Shown: piece by piece, positions 42,692 through 52,114 of the stretch
Layout of the letters: every line of letters starts with the position of its first letter
Numbering within the stretch: position 1 is the first letter of the stretch
NCBI GenBank assembly: GCA_044238845.1
Contig: JBIICN010000005.1
Coordinates: 55,681 to 119,680, forward strand
DNA from: UBA4416 sp044238845
GTDB lineage: Bacteria; Bacteroidota; Bacteroidia; B-17B0; Aurantibacillaceae
Length of the DNA: 64,000 nt
Direction of reading: 5' to 3'
The notes under the pieces: model-generated
Database searches by the model: none
What the model saw: the letters and a program-made list of their open reading frames with translations, nothing else
Told to the model about the DNA's origin: nothing
Translations under genes and position numbers: made by a program

Positions 42692-43504
42692 ATGAAATAT
42701 TCTTTATTAGCAGTTATCTTATTTATTGGACTAGGTTCTTTTGCTCAGAAAAAAGAGAAAGAAAAAAAAGACAAAGAGAAAGAAGTTGTAAAATACTTAT
42801 ATAAAGAAGCTACTGTAGAAACTGATGATTATAATATTTATGTCGTTGATGTCATTGCTGATTTTAAAAAAGTAAAATTTAAAATCAAAATTTTTAATAA
42901 AACCAACGACTATTTATTAATAAAACCTACTGAATTTGTTTATCTAGCTGGAGATAAAACGGTTTTAAGTTTAGATAAAACCTACGTAGTATCTCCAAAT
43001 GAGGAAGAAACTGAAGTTATTGATTTTAAGGGAGGAGATATGTTAGTGGAAAAATTCACTGTCGAATTTAAAGGAATTTACAAAGCATCAGCTGGCGGTA
43101 AAATAAACAAGGTTTCAGATTTTGATTTACCTCCAACCAAAAACGAATTTACATCTGATAACTTCACATGCTCATTAAAAAAACATGATTTAAAAACAGA
43201 TAAATCAATTGCAAAATTTGACTGTATGTATGTTGGCGATGGCGTTGGAATTATTAATCCAACAAAAGCTTCCGCTATTATGCCAAAGGGTCAAGAAAAT
43301 GTAAACCATAAAAAAATAAAACCGATAATTTTAGAAAGGGGTAAAAAAGATGATTTCACACTGGTATTCACAGAACTTGTAAATGCCGGAGATATGCAAA
43401 AAGGAGGCATAAAAGTTAAATGGAACGAGTCTTTTAGAGAATCGAAATTATTACCAATTGGAAATGCTAAATTAGAATTAGTTAAAGATTCAGAGAAAAA
43501 ATAA
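42692..43504 (+). CDS. Secreted protein of unknown function
   Basis: This 270-residue protein has a signal peptide (MKYSLLAVILFIGLGSFAQ) followed by a Lys/Glu-rich stretch (KKEKEKKDKEKE). The mature part is mostly beta-strand: YNIYVVDVIADFKKVKFKIKIFNKTNDYLLIKP, VEKFTVEFKGIYKAS, IAKFDCMYVGDGVGI. I recognise no family. It is convergent with the methyltransferase gene, whose stop is one base away. Confidence 0.78.
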   Translation: MKYSLLAVILFIGLGSFAQKKEKEKKDKEKEVVKYLYKEATVETDDYNIYVVDVIADFKKVKFKIKIFNKTNDYLLIKPTEFVYLAGDKTVLSLDKTYVVSPNEEETEVIDFKGGDMLVEKFTVEFKGIYKASAGGKINKVSDFDLPPTKNEFTSDNFTCSLKKHDLKTDKSIAKFDCMYVGDGVGIINPTKASAIMPKGQENVNHKKIKPIILERGKKDDFTLVFTELVNAGDMQKGGIKVKWNESFRESKLLPIGNAKLELVKDSEKK

Positions 43505-43505
43505 A

Positions 43506-44378
43506 TTATTTCTTCTCTAACCTTCCCCAAACACCCAGTGGTAATTTAACACCACTTTTTGCATTCAAATATAATTCGCCAATACTTAAATTAGATTTAT
43601 GTTTGGTGGCAAAAGGTTGCAATAAATTTTCAGGCACTAATGCCGAAAACCCTAATGAATAAGCATTTAAAATTAACAAATGTTGTTTAGGGTCTACTAT
43701 TTCCAACACGCTATCAATCATTTCTAAAATATTGTCTTCTAATTTCCACTTCTCTCCATTTGGTCCATGCCCAAATGCTGGCGGATCTAAAATAATACCT
43801 TGGTATAAATTTCCTCTACGTTGCTCCTTCTTTACAAATTTCAAAGCATCATCAATCATCCAACGAATGTTATCTAAGTTTGATTTTTGCATATTTTCAT
43901 TTGCCCAATTCACTACTTGTTTAATACTATCCACATGCGTTACATCCGCTCCTGCTGCTCTTGCAGCAATACTGGCGCCTCCTGTGTAAGCAAATAGATT
44001 TAAGAATTTAGGTTTTTCTAAATCTACCAAATAATCGTATATCACATCCCAATTACAAGCTTGTTCCGGAAATACACCAACATGTTTAAACGAAGTTAAA
44101 CCTAAACGCAAAGTAATTTCTGTTTTACCTAATGGATAATTAATTGTCCATTGATCTGGCATTTTTTTCAAAGCCTTCCACTCTCCGCTTGAACTACTTT
44201 TAGGCACAAATTTTACATGCGCTTGTTTTTCCCATTCACTGTAAGAATAGCGTTTCTTCCAAACAGCTTGTGGTTCGGGACGAATGGTAATGTATTTACC
44301 AAAACGTTCTAATTTTTCAAAATCACCACAATCTATTAATTCGTAGTCTTGCCAGTTTGTTGGAGTTAGTAATTGCAT
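43506..44378 (-). CDS. Class I SAM-dependent methyltransferase, RlmI/RlmK-like
   Basis: This 290-residue protein has the SAM-binding FLNLFAYTGGASIAARAAGADVTHVDS near 125-150 and the motif ILDPPAFGHGPNGEKWKLE near 203-221, where DPPAF marks the base-methylating active site of the 23S rRNA 5-methylcytosine methyltransferase family. It lacks the N-terminal PUA domain of RlmI; the region before the core is a beta domain (IDCGDFEKLERFGKYITIRPEPQAVWKKRY). Probable substrate: rRNA. An AT-rich tandem repeat lies upstream at 44385-44421. Confidence 0.85.
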   Translation of the reverse strand: MQLLTPTNWQDYELIDCGDFEKLERFGKYITIRPEPQAVWKKRYSYSEWEKQAHVKFVPKSSSSGEWKALKKMPDQWTINYPLGKTEITLRLGLTSFKHVGVFPEQACNWDVIYDYLVDLEKPKFLNLFAYTGGASIAARAAGADVTHVDSIKQVVNWANENMQKSNLDNIRWMIDDALKFVKKEQRRGNLYQGIILDPPAFGHGPNGEKWKLEDNILEMIDSVLEIVDPKQHLLILNAYSLGFSALVPENLLQPFATKHKSNLSIGELYLNAKSGVKLPLGVWGRLEKK

Positions 44379-44384
44379 GTTGTG

Positions 44385-44421
44385 AAATTACAAATTACGA
44401 ATTACGAATTACGGATTTACG
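44385..44421. repeat. Short AATTACG tandem repeat
   Basis: A 7-8 bp unit, AATTACG or AATTACA, is repeated about five times between two divergent genes. A degenerate stretch of the same words in the inverted sense (ATTCGTATATTCGTACTTAATTCGTAA) lies before nadB at about 38155-38180, suggesting a dispersed element. Confidence 0.5.
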
Positions 44422-44519
44422 CAATAAGTAGTAAAAAGAAGGTTGTTAATAAATGGGTTTAGGATTAAAAACGAACCCACTCTAAAACCTTTACCTTAGG
44501 TAATTATTAAAACTATTCT

Positions 44520-45932
44520 ATGCAAAAATTACAATCATCTTTTGTAGCGCTAATAAGTGTATTTTTCTTTTGGGGTTTTGTGGCGGCAAGTAATGGAATT
44601 TTAATTCCATTGTTTAAAGAGAAATTTACCTTAACTCAATTTCAATCACAATTAGTTGATTTAGCTTTTTATGCAGCTTACGCAGTTGGTTCCATCATTT
44701 ATTTTTTTACTTCTCGTGCAATTGGCGACCCTATTAATAAAATAGGATATAAAAAAGCCTTGATTTTAGGGCTATTAATTTCAGCCGTCGGTTCTTTATT
44801 TTTTATTCCCGCAGCAAGTTTAAATTCTTACCCATTATTATTATGCGCTTTATTTGTGATCGGCTTAGGCTTTGCCTTACAACAAATTGTAGCTAATCCT
44901 TTCGTTATAAATTTTGGTGCTAAAGAAACTGGCGCTCAACGTTTAAGTTTGGCTGGAGGAATTAATTCTTTTGGAACAACCATTGGTCCTGTTTTATTAA
45001 GTTATGCTTTATTTGGAAATATAAGTGCCCCAGCAGCAGCAGATAGTAGCTTAGAAGCTGTAAAGATTCCAGCATTAATTTTATTTGCTTTATTTATTCT
45101 TTGTGCTAGCATTTTATGGTTTTCAAAATTACCAGAAGTGACTAATTCTGAAAAATTAGATAAAGATTTAGGGGCCTTAAAATATCCTCAATTAACTTTA
45201 GGGATGGTTGCTATCTTTGTGTATGTAGGTGTAGAAGTTACCATACAAAGTAATATGGGAGCGCTTTTAGCCATGCCCGAAATAAAAGGAATTGATCACA
45301 CAAAAATATCTCACTTTATTTCTTTGTATTGGGGAAGTTTAATGATTGGCCGTTGGACAGGTGCATTAGCCGTTTTTAATTTTAGTAAAACAATTAAAAT
45401 CATCATGCAGTTTATTACACCATTTATTGCATTTGGAGTTATTTACGGTGTAAATTATTTAAGAGGAAGCAATGTAGACGATTACTTGTTTTATATTCCT
45501 TACATTTTATTGGCAACTTTAATTTTTATTTTTTCTGGAGATAATCCAGCTCGTACATTAATGATATTAAGTTTAACTGCTTGTACCATGATGGTCATTG
45601 GTTTAGTGAGCACTGGTAATTTAGCTTTATACTCATTTATTAGTGGTGGCTTATTTTGCTCGGTGATGTGGCCATGTATATTTGCTTTAGCCATAAATGG
45701 TTTAGGAAAATATACCAACCAAGGTTCATCATTACTAATCATGATGATTTTGGGCGGAGCAATCATTCCACCATTTCAAGGATTTTTAGTGGATATATTA
45801 AATCCACACTTATCGTACATTGTAACGGTATTTTGTTTTGCTTACTTAGCATGGTATGCATTTAAAGTAACTTCTATTTTCAAAAAACAAGGCGTTGAGT
45901 TAGATAATTCTAATTCAAGCGCTGCTCACTAA
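44520..45932 (+). CDS. Sugar MFS transporter, FucP/NagP-like
   Basis: This 470-residue 12-helix transporter of the fucose/galactose/N-acetylglucosamine-H+ symporter class starts FVALISVFFFWGFVAASNGILIPLFKEKF. It has VIGLGFALQQIVANPFVINFG with the family Gln-Asn motif and a central loop (WFSKLPEVTNSEKLDKDLGALKY). It imports a hexose. It opens a plus-strand series with the GH92 mannosidase, so mannose or a mannoside breakdown product is a likely substrate; that is inference from context. Confidence 0.9.
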   Translation: MQKLQSSFVALISVFFFWGFVAASNGILIPLFKEKFTLTQFQSQLVDLAFYAAYAVGSIIYFFTSRAIGDPINKIGYKKALILGLLISAVGSLFFIPAASLNSYPLLLCALFVIGLGFALQQIVANPFVINFGAKETGAQRLSLAGGINSFGTTIGPVLLSYALFGNISAPAAADSSLEAVKIPALILFALFILCASILWFSKLPEVTNSEKLDKDLGALKYPQLTLGMVAIFVYVGVEVTIQSNMGALLAMPEIKGIDHTKISHFISLYWGSLMIGRWTGALAVFNFSKTIKIIMQFITPFIAFGVIYGVNYLRGSNVDDYLFYIPYILLATLIFIFSGDNPARTLMILSLTACTMMVIGLVSTGNLALYSFISGGLFCSVMWPCIFALAINGLGKYTNQGSSLLIMMILGGAIIPPFQGFLVDILNPHLSYIVTVFCFAYLAWYAFKVTSIFKKQGVELDNSNSSAAH

Positions 45933-45946
45933 AAAACATACACATT

Positions 45947-46396
45947 ATGATAGTAACAATAAATGTTAAGCTTGTAAATTCAAAATTTAATCAAGCATAT
46001 GCTGATAAAGACAACGAGGGCGAAGAAACTGAAGATAACATTAAATACTTATGGGAGGATGAGTTTGAAGTACAAGGTCATGTCACCAATTTCAAAGTCA
46101 TCAATAACACTACTTATTTATTAAATGGTTTGTATCCAAACGACGATGAATTTAGTTTCGAAATTCCTGATATGACAGTTTTGGAATGCACACTAGATAA
46201 TGGTGCTATAACATTGCTCCCCTTTTCTAAAAAAGCAATAAGTAAAACCGAAAAAGTAGATACGAAAAAAGGAATGACATTTAACGTACACTTAAAAAGT
46301 ATTCGCGAAGTCGTAAACCCCATGACGGGTGTTTATATTTTAAAAGATGATTATCCAAAAGAGCTATTAGAATTATATAGCGATGAGGAAGAATAA
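45947..46396 (+). CDS. Conserved hypothetical acidic protein
   Basis: This 149-residue acidic soluble protein has no signal peptide. The middle is beta-rich (FEVQGHVTNFKVINNTTYLLNGLYPNDDEFSFEI), and the end is SDEEE. No family is recognised. It lies 14 bp after the transporter and 21 bp before the GH92 gene, so it is probably in the same transcript. Confidence 0.7.
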   Translation: MIVTINVKLVNSKFNQAYADKDNEGEETEDNIKYLWEDEFEVQGHVTNFKVINNTTYLLNGLYPNDDEFSFEIPDMTVLECTLDNGAITLLPFSKKAISKTEKVDTKKGMTFNVHLKSIREVVNPMTGVYILKDDYPKELLELYSDEEE

Positions 46397-46417
46397 TTAA
46401 AAATATAATTTTGAATC

Positions 46418-49357
46418 ATGTATTTAAAATGGCACAAATTATATTTACTATTACTTCAATTAATTTGTTTTGTTAGTCATTCGCAAACAACAACACACGC
46501 TAATTACGTAAATCCTTTTATTGGAACTGGTGGCGCTGGTCATACTTTTCCAGGAGCTCTTGTTCCCTTTGGAATGATGCAGTTAAGTCCTGATACCAGA
46601 ATTGATGGCAGTTGGGAGGGTTGTGGCGGTTATCACTATTCTGATTCTATTATTTATGGTTTCACCCATACCCATTTAAGTGGTACAGGCGTTAGTGATT
46701 ATGGCGATATTTTAATCATGCCTGTTACGCATCCTAAACACTACAAAAACAAAACATATCCTACTAAATTTTCACACTTAAAAGAAAAAGCAAGTGCGGG
46801 ATTTTATCAAGTGGAATTAGAAAACAATATTGAGGTAAAATTAACGGCAACACAAAGAGTCGGGATTCATCAATACAATTTCCCCAAAATGGATACAGCC
46901 TCTATTGTAATTGATTTATTACACAGAGATAAAACATTACTTAGTACATTAAAAATTATTGATAGTGTTACTATTGTTGGATCCCGCATCAGCGAAGCGT
47001 GGGCCACGCAACAGTATATTTACTTTGTTATGAAATTTAACAAACCAATTATTTCAAAGAAATTAAATACAATTGTAAAAGATCAAAAAAAACCAAACGA
47101 GGAAGAACAAACTACCGCTGCTTTGATTCAATTTAATAATAAAGACCAACAAGCACTCACTATCAAAGTAGCTATTTCTCAAACTGGCATTGAAGGCGCT
47201 ATTAAAAATCTAGAAGCCGAGGCTACTCATTGGGATTTTGACAAATACAAACAGGACGCTGAATTGCAGTGGGAAAAGGAATTATCAAAAATAGACATAC
47301 AAACAAATAATCCAGAGCAAAAAATTATTTTTTACACGGCTTTATATCACTGTTTTACTCATCCATCTTTAGCGGGTGATGTGGATGGTAAATACAGAGG
47401 ACGTGATTTTAAAGTACATCAAGCCATTGGTTTTACTCCTTACACGGTTTTTTCGTTATGGGACACCTTTAGAGGATTGCATCCATTATTTACAATCATC
47501 GAACAAAAACGTACAACCGATATCATCAATACATTTTTACAGCAACACAAAGAAAGTGGACGCTTGCCAATGTGGGAGTTATCTGCTAACGAAACAAATT
47601 GTATGATTGGTTTTCACAGTGTATCCGTTATTGCCGATGCGATGACAAAAAACATTACAGGCTTTGACAAAAATGCTATTTATGACGCCATGCGTGCTGC
47701 GGCCTCTTACACAAGCTGGAGCATACCTTCATTTAATCAAAACAACTTTTTACAAATAGATGACGAATCGGAAAGTGTTTCTAAAACATTAGAATATGCT
47801 TACGATAATTGGTGTATTGCACAAATTGCCAAAAAATTAAATAAAAAATTAGACTACGATTTATACATGAAGCGCGCGCAAGCTTACAAAAATGTGTATG
47901 ATAAAAAAACCGGCTTTATGCGTCCACGTAAAAACGGAAATTGGTTATCTCCTTTTGAACCGAGAGAAGTCAACAATCATTATACAGAAGCAAATAGCTG
48001 GCAGTACACATTTTTTGCTCCACAAGATGTTACAGGTTTAATTAATTTAATGGGTGGCGAAAAACAATTTGAAAAAAAGTTAGACGATTTGTTTAATGCA
48101 AAAAGTGAAACAGAAGGCAGAACACAAGTTGACATTACTGGCTTAATTGGTCAGTATGCACATGGCAACGAGCCCAGTCATCATATGGCCTACTTATATA
48201 ACTATGTCAGTAAACCAAACAAAACGCAAGAAAAAATTCATCAAATACTAACTGAGTTTTATAAAAATAACCCTGATGGATTAATTGGTAATGAAGATTG
48301 CGGCCAAATGAGTGCATGGTATGTGCTAAGTTCCATGGGCTTCTATCAGGTATGTCCAGGTAAACCAGAATACACGATTGGTTCTCCATTATTTGATAAC
48401 GTGATCATTCATTTAGAAAACGGAAAAACATTTGAAATCAAAAAGCAAAATCCAACTACGAGTTTTCAATATATTCAATCATCAACATTAAATGGCAAAC
48501 TATCTAATAGTTCTGTATTAACCCATACGGCTATTATTAATGGTGGGAAATTAGAATTATTAATGAACGATAAATTAGATGAAAAATCTCTATTTGGAAA
48601 AACAAATGTATTAAGACCTCAAACAAAAATAACAGACAAAGCCATTGTTCAATCTCCAGTTATTAACGGTCCCGCAAAAATAACCGAAACAGAAAAAACG
48701 GTTACTATTGAACATCCCGAAAGTAAAGCTATCATATATTATACATTAGATGGAACTGAACCAACACTCAGTTCAAAAAAATACATGAGTTCATTTACAT
48801 GTGATTCTTCAACAACTGTAAAAGCCAAAGCTTTTATTGAAAATCAAAGTAGCTCAACCACCACAGCATATTTGTATAAAAAACCAAATAATTGGAATAT
48901 CACTATTCTAAGCACTTATAATAAACAATATGATGCTGGTGGCGACGAGGGCATTATTGATGGGCAACATGGAGCTACGAATTGGCGCAGCGGCGGATGG
49001 CAAGGCTATCAAGGGCAAGACTTCGCATGTGTTTTAGATTTAAGGAAATCAAAAGTAATAGAATTCGTAAATGCTAGCTTTTTACAAGATACGCGCTCAT
49101 GGATATTATTTCCAAAACAAGTAGAATACTCAGTTTCTGAAGATGGAATTAACTACACTCTTTTAGGAAGTATTGAAAATGGAATACCCGCCGACGATTA
49201 CAATTTACAAATGCGCACCTTTTACAATACTAATAGTGCCAAGTTGAGCGCGCGCTACATTAAAATAAAAGCGACTAATTTTGGCAAATTACCAGACTGG
49301 CATCAAGGTAAAGGAGGCGATGCGTTCATATTTATTGATGAAATTGAAGTGAGATAA
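46418..49357 (+). CDS. GH92 family alpha-1,2-mannosidase with C-terminal carbohydrate-binding domains
   Basis: This 979-residue exo-acting mannosidase starts with a signal peptide (to about CFVSHSQ) and the GH92 hallmark YVNPFIGTGGAGHTFPGALVPFGMMQLSPDTR. Further family blocks are SHLKEKASAGFYQVEL, YRGRDF, SLWDTFRGLHPLF, GNEPSHHMAYLYNYV and GNEDCGQMSAWYVLSSMGFYQVCPG, where the Glu-Asp-Cys-Gly segment is part of the active site. After about residue 755 are a chitobiase C-terminal-like domain (IIYYTLDGTEPTLSSKKY) and an F5/8 type C-like module (about 845-979). No T9SS tail or lipobox is visible, so it is probably periplasmic. It likely trims mannose from N-glycan-type substrates. Confidence 0.93.
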   Translation: MYLKWHKLYLLLLQLICFVSHSQTTTHANYVNPFIGTGGAGHTFPGALVPFGMMQLSPDTRIDGSWEGCGGYHYSDSIIYGFTHTHLSGTGVSDYGDILIMPVTHPKHYKNKTYPTKFSHLKEKASAGFYQVELENNIEVKLTATQRVGIHQYNFPKMDTASIVIDLLHRDKTLLSTLKIIDSVTIVGSRISEAWATQQYIYFVMKFNKPIISKKLNTIVKDQKKPNEEEQTTAALIQFNNKDQQALTIKVAISQTGIEGAIKNLEAEATHWDFDKYKQDAELQWEKELSKIDIQTNNPEQKIIFYTALYHCFTHPSLAGDVDGKYRGRDFKVHQAIGFTPYTVFSLWDTFRGLHPLFTIIEQKRTTDIINTFLQQHKESGRLPMWELSANETNCMIGFHSVSVIADAMTKNITGFDKNAIYDAMRAAASYTSWSIPSFNQNNFLQIDDESESVSKTLEYAYDNWCIAQIAKKLNKKLDYDLYMKRAQAYKNVYDKKTGFMRPRKNGNWLSPFEPREVNNHYTEANSWQYTFFAPQDVTGLINLMGGEKQFEKKLDDLFNAKSETEGRTQVDITGLIGQYAHGNEPSHHMAYLYNYVSKPNKTQEKIHQILTEFYKNNPDGLIGNEDCGQMSAWYVLSSMGFYQVCPGKPEYTIGSPLFDNVIIHLENGKTFEIKKQNPTTSFQYIQSSTLNGKLSNSSVLTHTAIINGGKLELLMNDKLDEKSLFGKTNVLRPQTKITDKAIVQSPVINGPAKITETEKTVTIEHPESKAIIYYTLDGTEPTLSSKKYMSSFTCDSSTTVKAKAFIENQSSSTTTAYLYKKPNNWNITILSTYNKQYDAGGDEGIIDGQHGATNWRSGGWQGYQGQDFACVLDLRKSKVIEFVNASFLQDTRSWILFPKQVEYSVSEDGINYTLLGSIENGIPADDYNLQMRTFYNTNSAKLSARYIKIKATNFGKLPDWHQGKGGDAFIFIDEIEVR

Positions 49358-49392
49358 TAGGTTATTTGAAAAAATAATTTTTATTTAGTATA

Positions 49393-50622
49393 ATGAAATA
49401 TTCTGCACTTATATTAATACTGATTACCACCATTTGTTCTGCCCAAATTAAAATTAAAACAGGAATTTGGCGTGGAACACTTTTATTAAATACCGAAAAA
49501 CAATTAGAGCTTCCATTTAATTTTGAAATTAAAAATACGAAAGGAAAGTTCGCTTTGGTAATTCATAATGCACAAGAACGCATCACTGTGGAAGAAGTTA
49601 CGTTAACTAAAGATTCTTTAATTTTTAAAATGCCCATTTTTGATACCGAGTTTAGGACTCAATTAACGGGAGACAGTATTATTAAAGGATTATGGATTAA
49701 TCATACTAAAAAAGAAAACAAATCAATTGCTTTTAGTGCGCGTTTTGGAAACAAAAATCGTTTTATCGTTCCTGTAGAAAAACCTACTAATTTTTATGAC
49801 GGACGCTGGGAATGCACTTTTAGTCCTGAAACCAAAGATAGCAGTAAAGCTATTGGAATATTTAAACATGTTGCCAACTCGAGTATTGTAGAAGGAACTT
49901 TTTTAACCGAAACTGGCGACTACCGCTTTTTAGAAGGCACTGAAAACAATGGTAAATTATACTTAAGTTGTTTTGATGGCTCACATGCCTTTTTATTTTT
50001 AGCCGAACATAATGGCACAGATATTACGAAAGCCGATTTTTACTCGGGGTCAACATGGCACGAAAACTGGATAGCAAAACGTAATGATAAATTTGAACTA
50101 CACGATCCTGAAAGTTTAACTTATTTAAAAAATCCCAATGAAATAATTGACTTCACTTTCTATAATACCAAAAATCAAAAAGTAAGTTTAAGTGATCCTA
50201 AATACAAAAACAAAGTAGTGATTGTACAAATTATGGGAAGTTGGTGCCCTAATTGCATGGATGAAAGTTCATATTTATCAAAGGTTTACAAAAAGTATAA
50301 TAAAAAAGGTTTAGAAATTATCGCACTTGCTTACGAAAGAACATCGGACAATGAAAAAGCAAAAGCAAATGTTTTACGTTTATCAAAGCGATTTGATATA
50401 ACATACGAAATTTTAATTACAGGTTTAACTGGCAAAGAAAAAGCCTCAGAAAGTTTACCTTTTTTAAATAGTGTGATGGCATTTCCCACCACTATCTTCT
50501 TAGATAAAAATCATCAAGTAAAATCAGTTTACACAGGTTTTAGCGGCCCCGCAACTGGAAAAGCTTACGAAGACTATACCGTTAAAACCGAAAAACTAAT
50601 TGAAGAGTTACTATCTAAATAA
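49393..50622 (+). CDS. TlpA-like thioredoxin-fold protein
   Basis: This 409-residue protein has a signal peptide (MKYSALILILITTICSAQ). An N-terminal beta-rich domain (~20-230) has two related halves, and the C-terminal thioredoxin/TlpA domain carries the redox motif WCPNC (Cys285 and Cys288) in VQIMGSWCPNCMDESSYL. The region YKKKGLEIIALAYERTSD-like and MAFPTTIFLDKN, with the cis-Pro, complete the fold. It is a periplasmic thiol-disulfide protein; its partner is unknown. It follows the GH92 gene by 35 bp. Confidence 0.88.
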   Translation: MKYSALILILITTICSAQIKIKTGIWRGTLLLNTEKQLELPFNFEIKNTKGKFALVIHNAQERITVEEVTLTKDSLIFKMPIFDTEFRTQLTGDSIIKGLWINHTKKENKSIAFSARFGNKNRFIVPVEKPTNFYDGRWECTFSPETKDSSKAIGIFKHVANSSIVEGTFLTETGDYRFLEGTENNGKLYLSCFDGSHAFLFLAEHNGTDITKADFYSGSTWHENWIAKRNDKFELHDPESLTYLKNPNEIIDFTFYNTKNQKVSLSDPKYKNKVVIVQIMGSWCPNCMDESSYLSKVYKKYNKKGLEIIALAYERTSDNEKAKANVLRLSKRFDITYEILITGLTGKEKASESLPFLNSVMAFPTTIFLDKNHQVKSVYTGFSGPATGKAYEDYTVKTEKLIEELLSK

Positions 50623-50624
50623 TA

Positions 50625-51425
50625 ATGAGGATGATGTTTAAACGAATATTAATTATACTGAGTTTATTGTTTCTAATTTCAATTAGTAGTTTTAGTCAAA
50701 AAGATTCCATTAAAACTAAACATCAAGTCTTCTTGTCATTTAATGTTGGTTTGCCTGTTTACAATAATTTTGTTTATAGAAATGAATCAAGACATTTAAC
50801 AGTAGATGGAAAATCTAAAAGAAAATCATCTTTTAATTTTGGGTTAGAACATAATGTAAACCATTTTACATTTAATCTTTTAATAAATTATTTTCAAAAC
50901 GAATTAATTGGCGAGCCCTTTGGTACCTTTGGTAATTATATATATTCGGCAAATAGTAATCAGATGAATTTTAAAACATTTGAGGTTTATCAAGTAGTAA
51001 AATATAACTATTTACAAGCAGGTATAGGTTTTGGATATAACCATTGGATTAAAAAACATAATATTGCTATTACCACTAACCTACAAAAAAATATTTTTAC
51101 TAAGATTATAGTTAGTACAAATTTCACAGATAATGCAGCGAACAATAATCAAGACACATCTCAAGTAGTATTGCCTAAAAACTTTGAGCCAACGGATATT
51201 AAAAAAAATCGTGATTTATATTTAAACATGAAGTTAACCTATACATATGCTTTACTAAAAAAACTTCATTTGTCTTTATCACTCAATGTGTCTTATGGAT
51301 TACTAAACACTTACTCGCCGTCAGTTGTGCAACTTGGAAAACAAAACGAAAATTCACTGAACTATAGTATATTTAATCAAAAACTGATTTTTGGAACCGT
51401 TGGCGTTAGATACAAATTGTTTTAA
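50625..51425 (+). CDS. Outer-membrane beta-barrel protein of unknown function
   Basis: This 266-residue protein has a signal peptide (MRMMFKRILIILSLLFLISISSFSQ); ATGs at 50631 and 50634 are alternative starts. The mature part is alternating strands (HQVFLSFNVGLPVYNN, FNFGLEHNVNHFTFNLLINYF, LNMKLTYTYALLKKLHLSLSLNVSYGLL) ending GVRYKLF, the terminal aromatic of an outer-membrane barrel. It starts 2 bp after the thioredoxin-like gene's stop, so they are co-translated. A 27-bp direct repeat overlaps its stop codon. Confidence 0.78.
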   Translation: MRMMFKRILIILSLLFLISISSFSQKDSIKTKHQVFLSFNVGLPVYNNFVYRNESRHLTVDGKSKRKSSFNFGLEHNVNHFTFNLLINYFQNELIGEPFGTFGNYIYSANSNQMNFKTFEVYQVVKYNYLQAGIGFGYNHWIKKHNIAITTNLQKNIFTKIIVSTNFTDNAANNNQDTSQVVLPKNFEPTDIKKNRDLYLNMKLTYTYALLKKLHLSLSLNVSYGLLNTYSPSVVQLGKQNENSLNYSIFNQKLIFGTVGVRYKLF

Positions 51426-51448
51426 TAAAACAAATTATTGTTAGGAAA
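51422..51448. repeat. Left 27-bp direct repeat of the ORF6N unit
   Basis: The copy starts TTAATAAAACAAATTATTG and ends TTAGGAAA. It differs from 52115-52141 at one base (T for A). It overlaps the last base and stop of the outer-membrane protein gene. Confidence 0.88.
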
Positions 51449-51453
51449 CCAAA

Positions 51454-51999
51454 TCATTTTTTCTTAGGAATTTTATATCCAATTTGTGGTCGTTCCTTTT
51501 TGTTTTCTTTCTTTTCTAATAACTCATCTAAGTACTGAAATACTAATTCGATGTTTTTATCGTGGTTACTCACTTTTTTCTTGATATATTCAATTTCTAG
51601 CCTAAGATCTGTGTGATTTGATAAGGTTTCTCTCAATAAAATAAATACGTCTATAATTTTAATACTAACCTCTATCGCTCTTTTACTTTTTAAAACATTG
51701 GCTAACATCATAACTCCTTGTTCGGTAAAAGCAAGAGGTAAGTACTTAATATTATCTCCTCTCTTCAAGGTCGCAATTTGCGACCTTGAAACTGTCGCCT
51801 CTTCTATCGTCAATTCAAACATATAGTGTTTTGGAAACCGCTCCATATTACGTTTAACTTGTTCCTTTAATCTCTTTGTTTCAACTCCATAAAGTTCAGC
51901 TAAATCTCTATCCAACATTACTTTTTGATTCCTGATAAAGAAAATTTTTTGCATAATTACCTCTTCAGGCACTAACGATAAGTTATTTATATCTGACAT
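51454..51999 (-). CDS. ORF6N domain protein
   Basis: This 181-residue protein has an N-terminal ORF6N DNA-binding domain: VMLDRDLAELYGVETKRLKEQVKRN and LPLAFTEQGVMMLANVLKSKRAIEVSIKIIDVFILLRE. A coiled-coil/charged C-terminus runs through IEYIKKKVSNHDKN to KKK. ORF6N domains are known mainly from phages and mobile elements and are thought to bind DNA. The gene is flanked by 27-bp direct repeats, and a perfect 10-bp-arm palindrome sits in its upstream region (52014-52034). A second palindrome, of the same general pattern, is inside the coding sequence (51764-51790). It looks like a small insertion; function unknown. Confidence 0.9.
   Translation of the reverse strand: MSDINNLSLVPEEVIMQKIFFIRNQKVMLDRDLAELYGVETKRLKEQVKRNMERFPKHYMFELTIEEATVSRSQIATLKRGDNIKYLPLAFTEQGVMMLANVLKSKRAIEVSIKIIDVFILLRETLSNHTDLRLEIEYIKKKVSNHDKNIELVFQYLDELLEKKENKKERPQIGYKIPKKK
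51764..51790. repeat. Perfect palindrome inside the ORF6N gene
   Basis: The arm TTCAAGGTCGCAA (51764-51776) and its exact inverse (51778-51790) are separated by one T. The coding sequence at this point reads SQIATLKRG, so the codons are constrained as well. It shares the core CAAnTTG, flanked by G/C then GGT...ACC, with the upstream palindrome. Confidence 0.85.
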
Positions 52000-52013
52000 T
52001 TTAATTAATCTTA

Positions 52014-52034
52014 GGTATCACAAATTGTGATACC
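52014..52034. promoter_or_regulatory. Palindromic operator-like site upstream of the ORF6N gene
   Basis: The arm GGTATCACAA (52014-52023) and its exact inverse (52025-52034) flank a single A, 15 bp before the start codon at 51999. A further half-site, TTGTGAT, is near 52094. A repressor-type autoregulatory site is the simplest reading. Confidence 0.65.
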
Positions 52035-52114
52035 ATTGTTTAATGTAAAATTAAATAATAAAATAGCATTACTTTGCTATGAAATATAGCAATTGTGATT
52101 TTTAGGAATAATTC

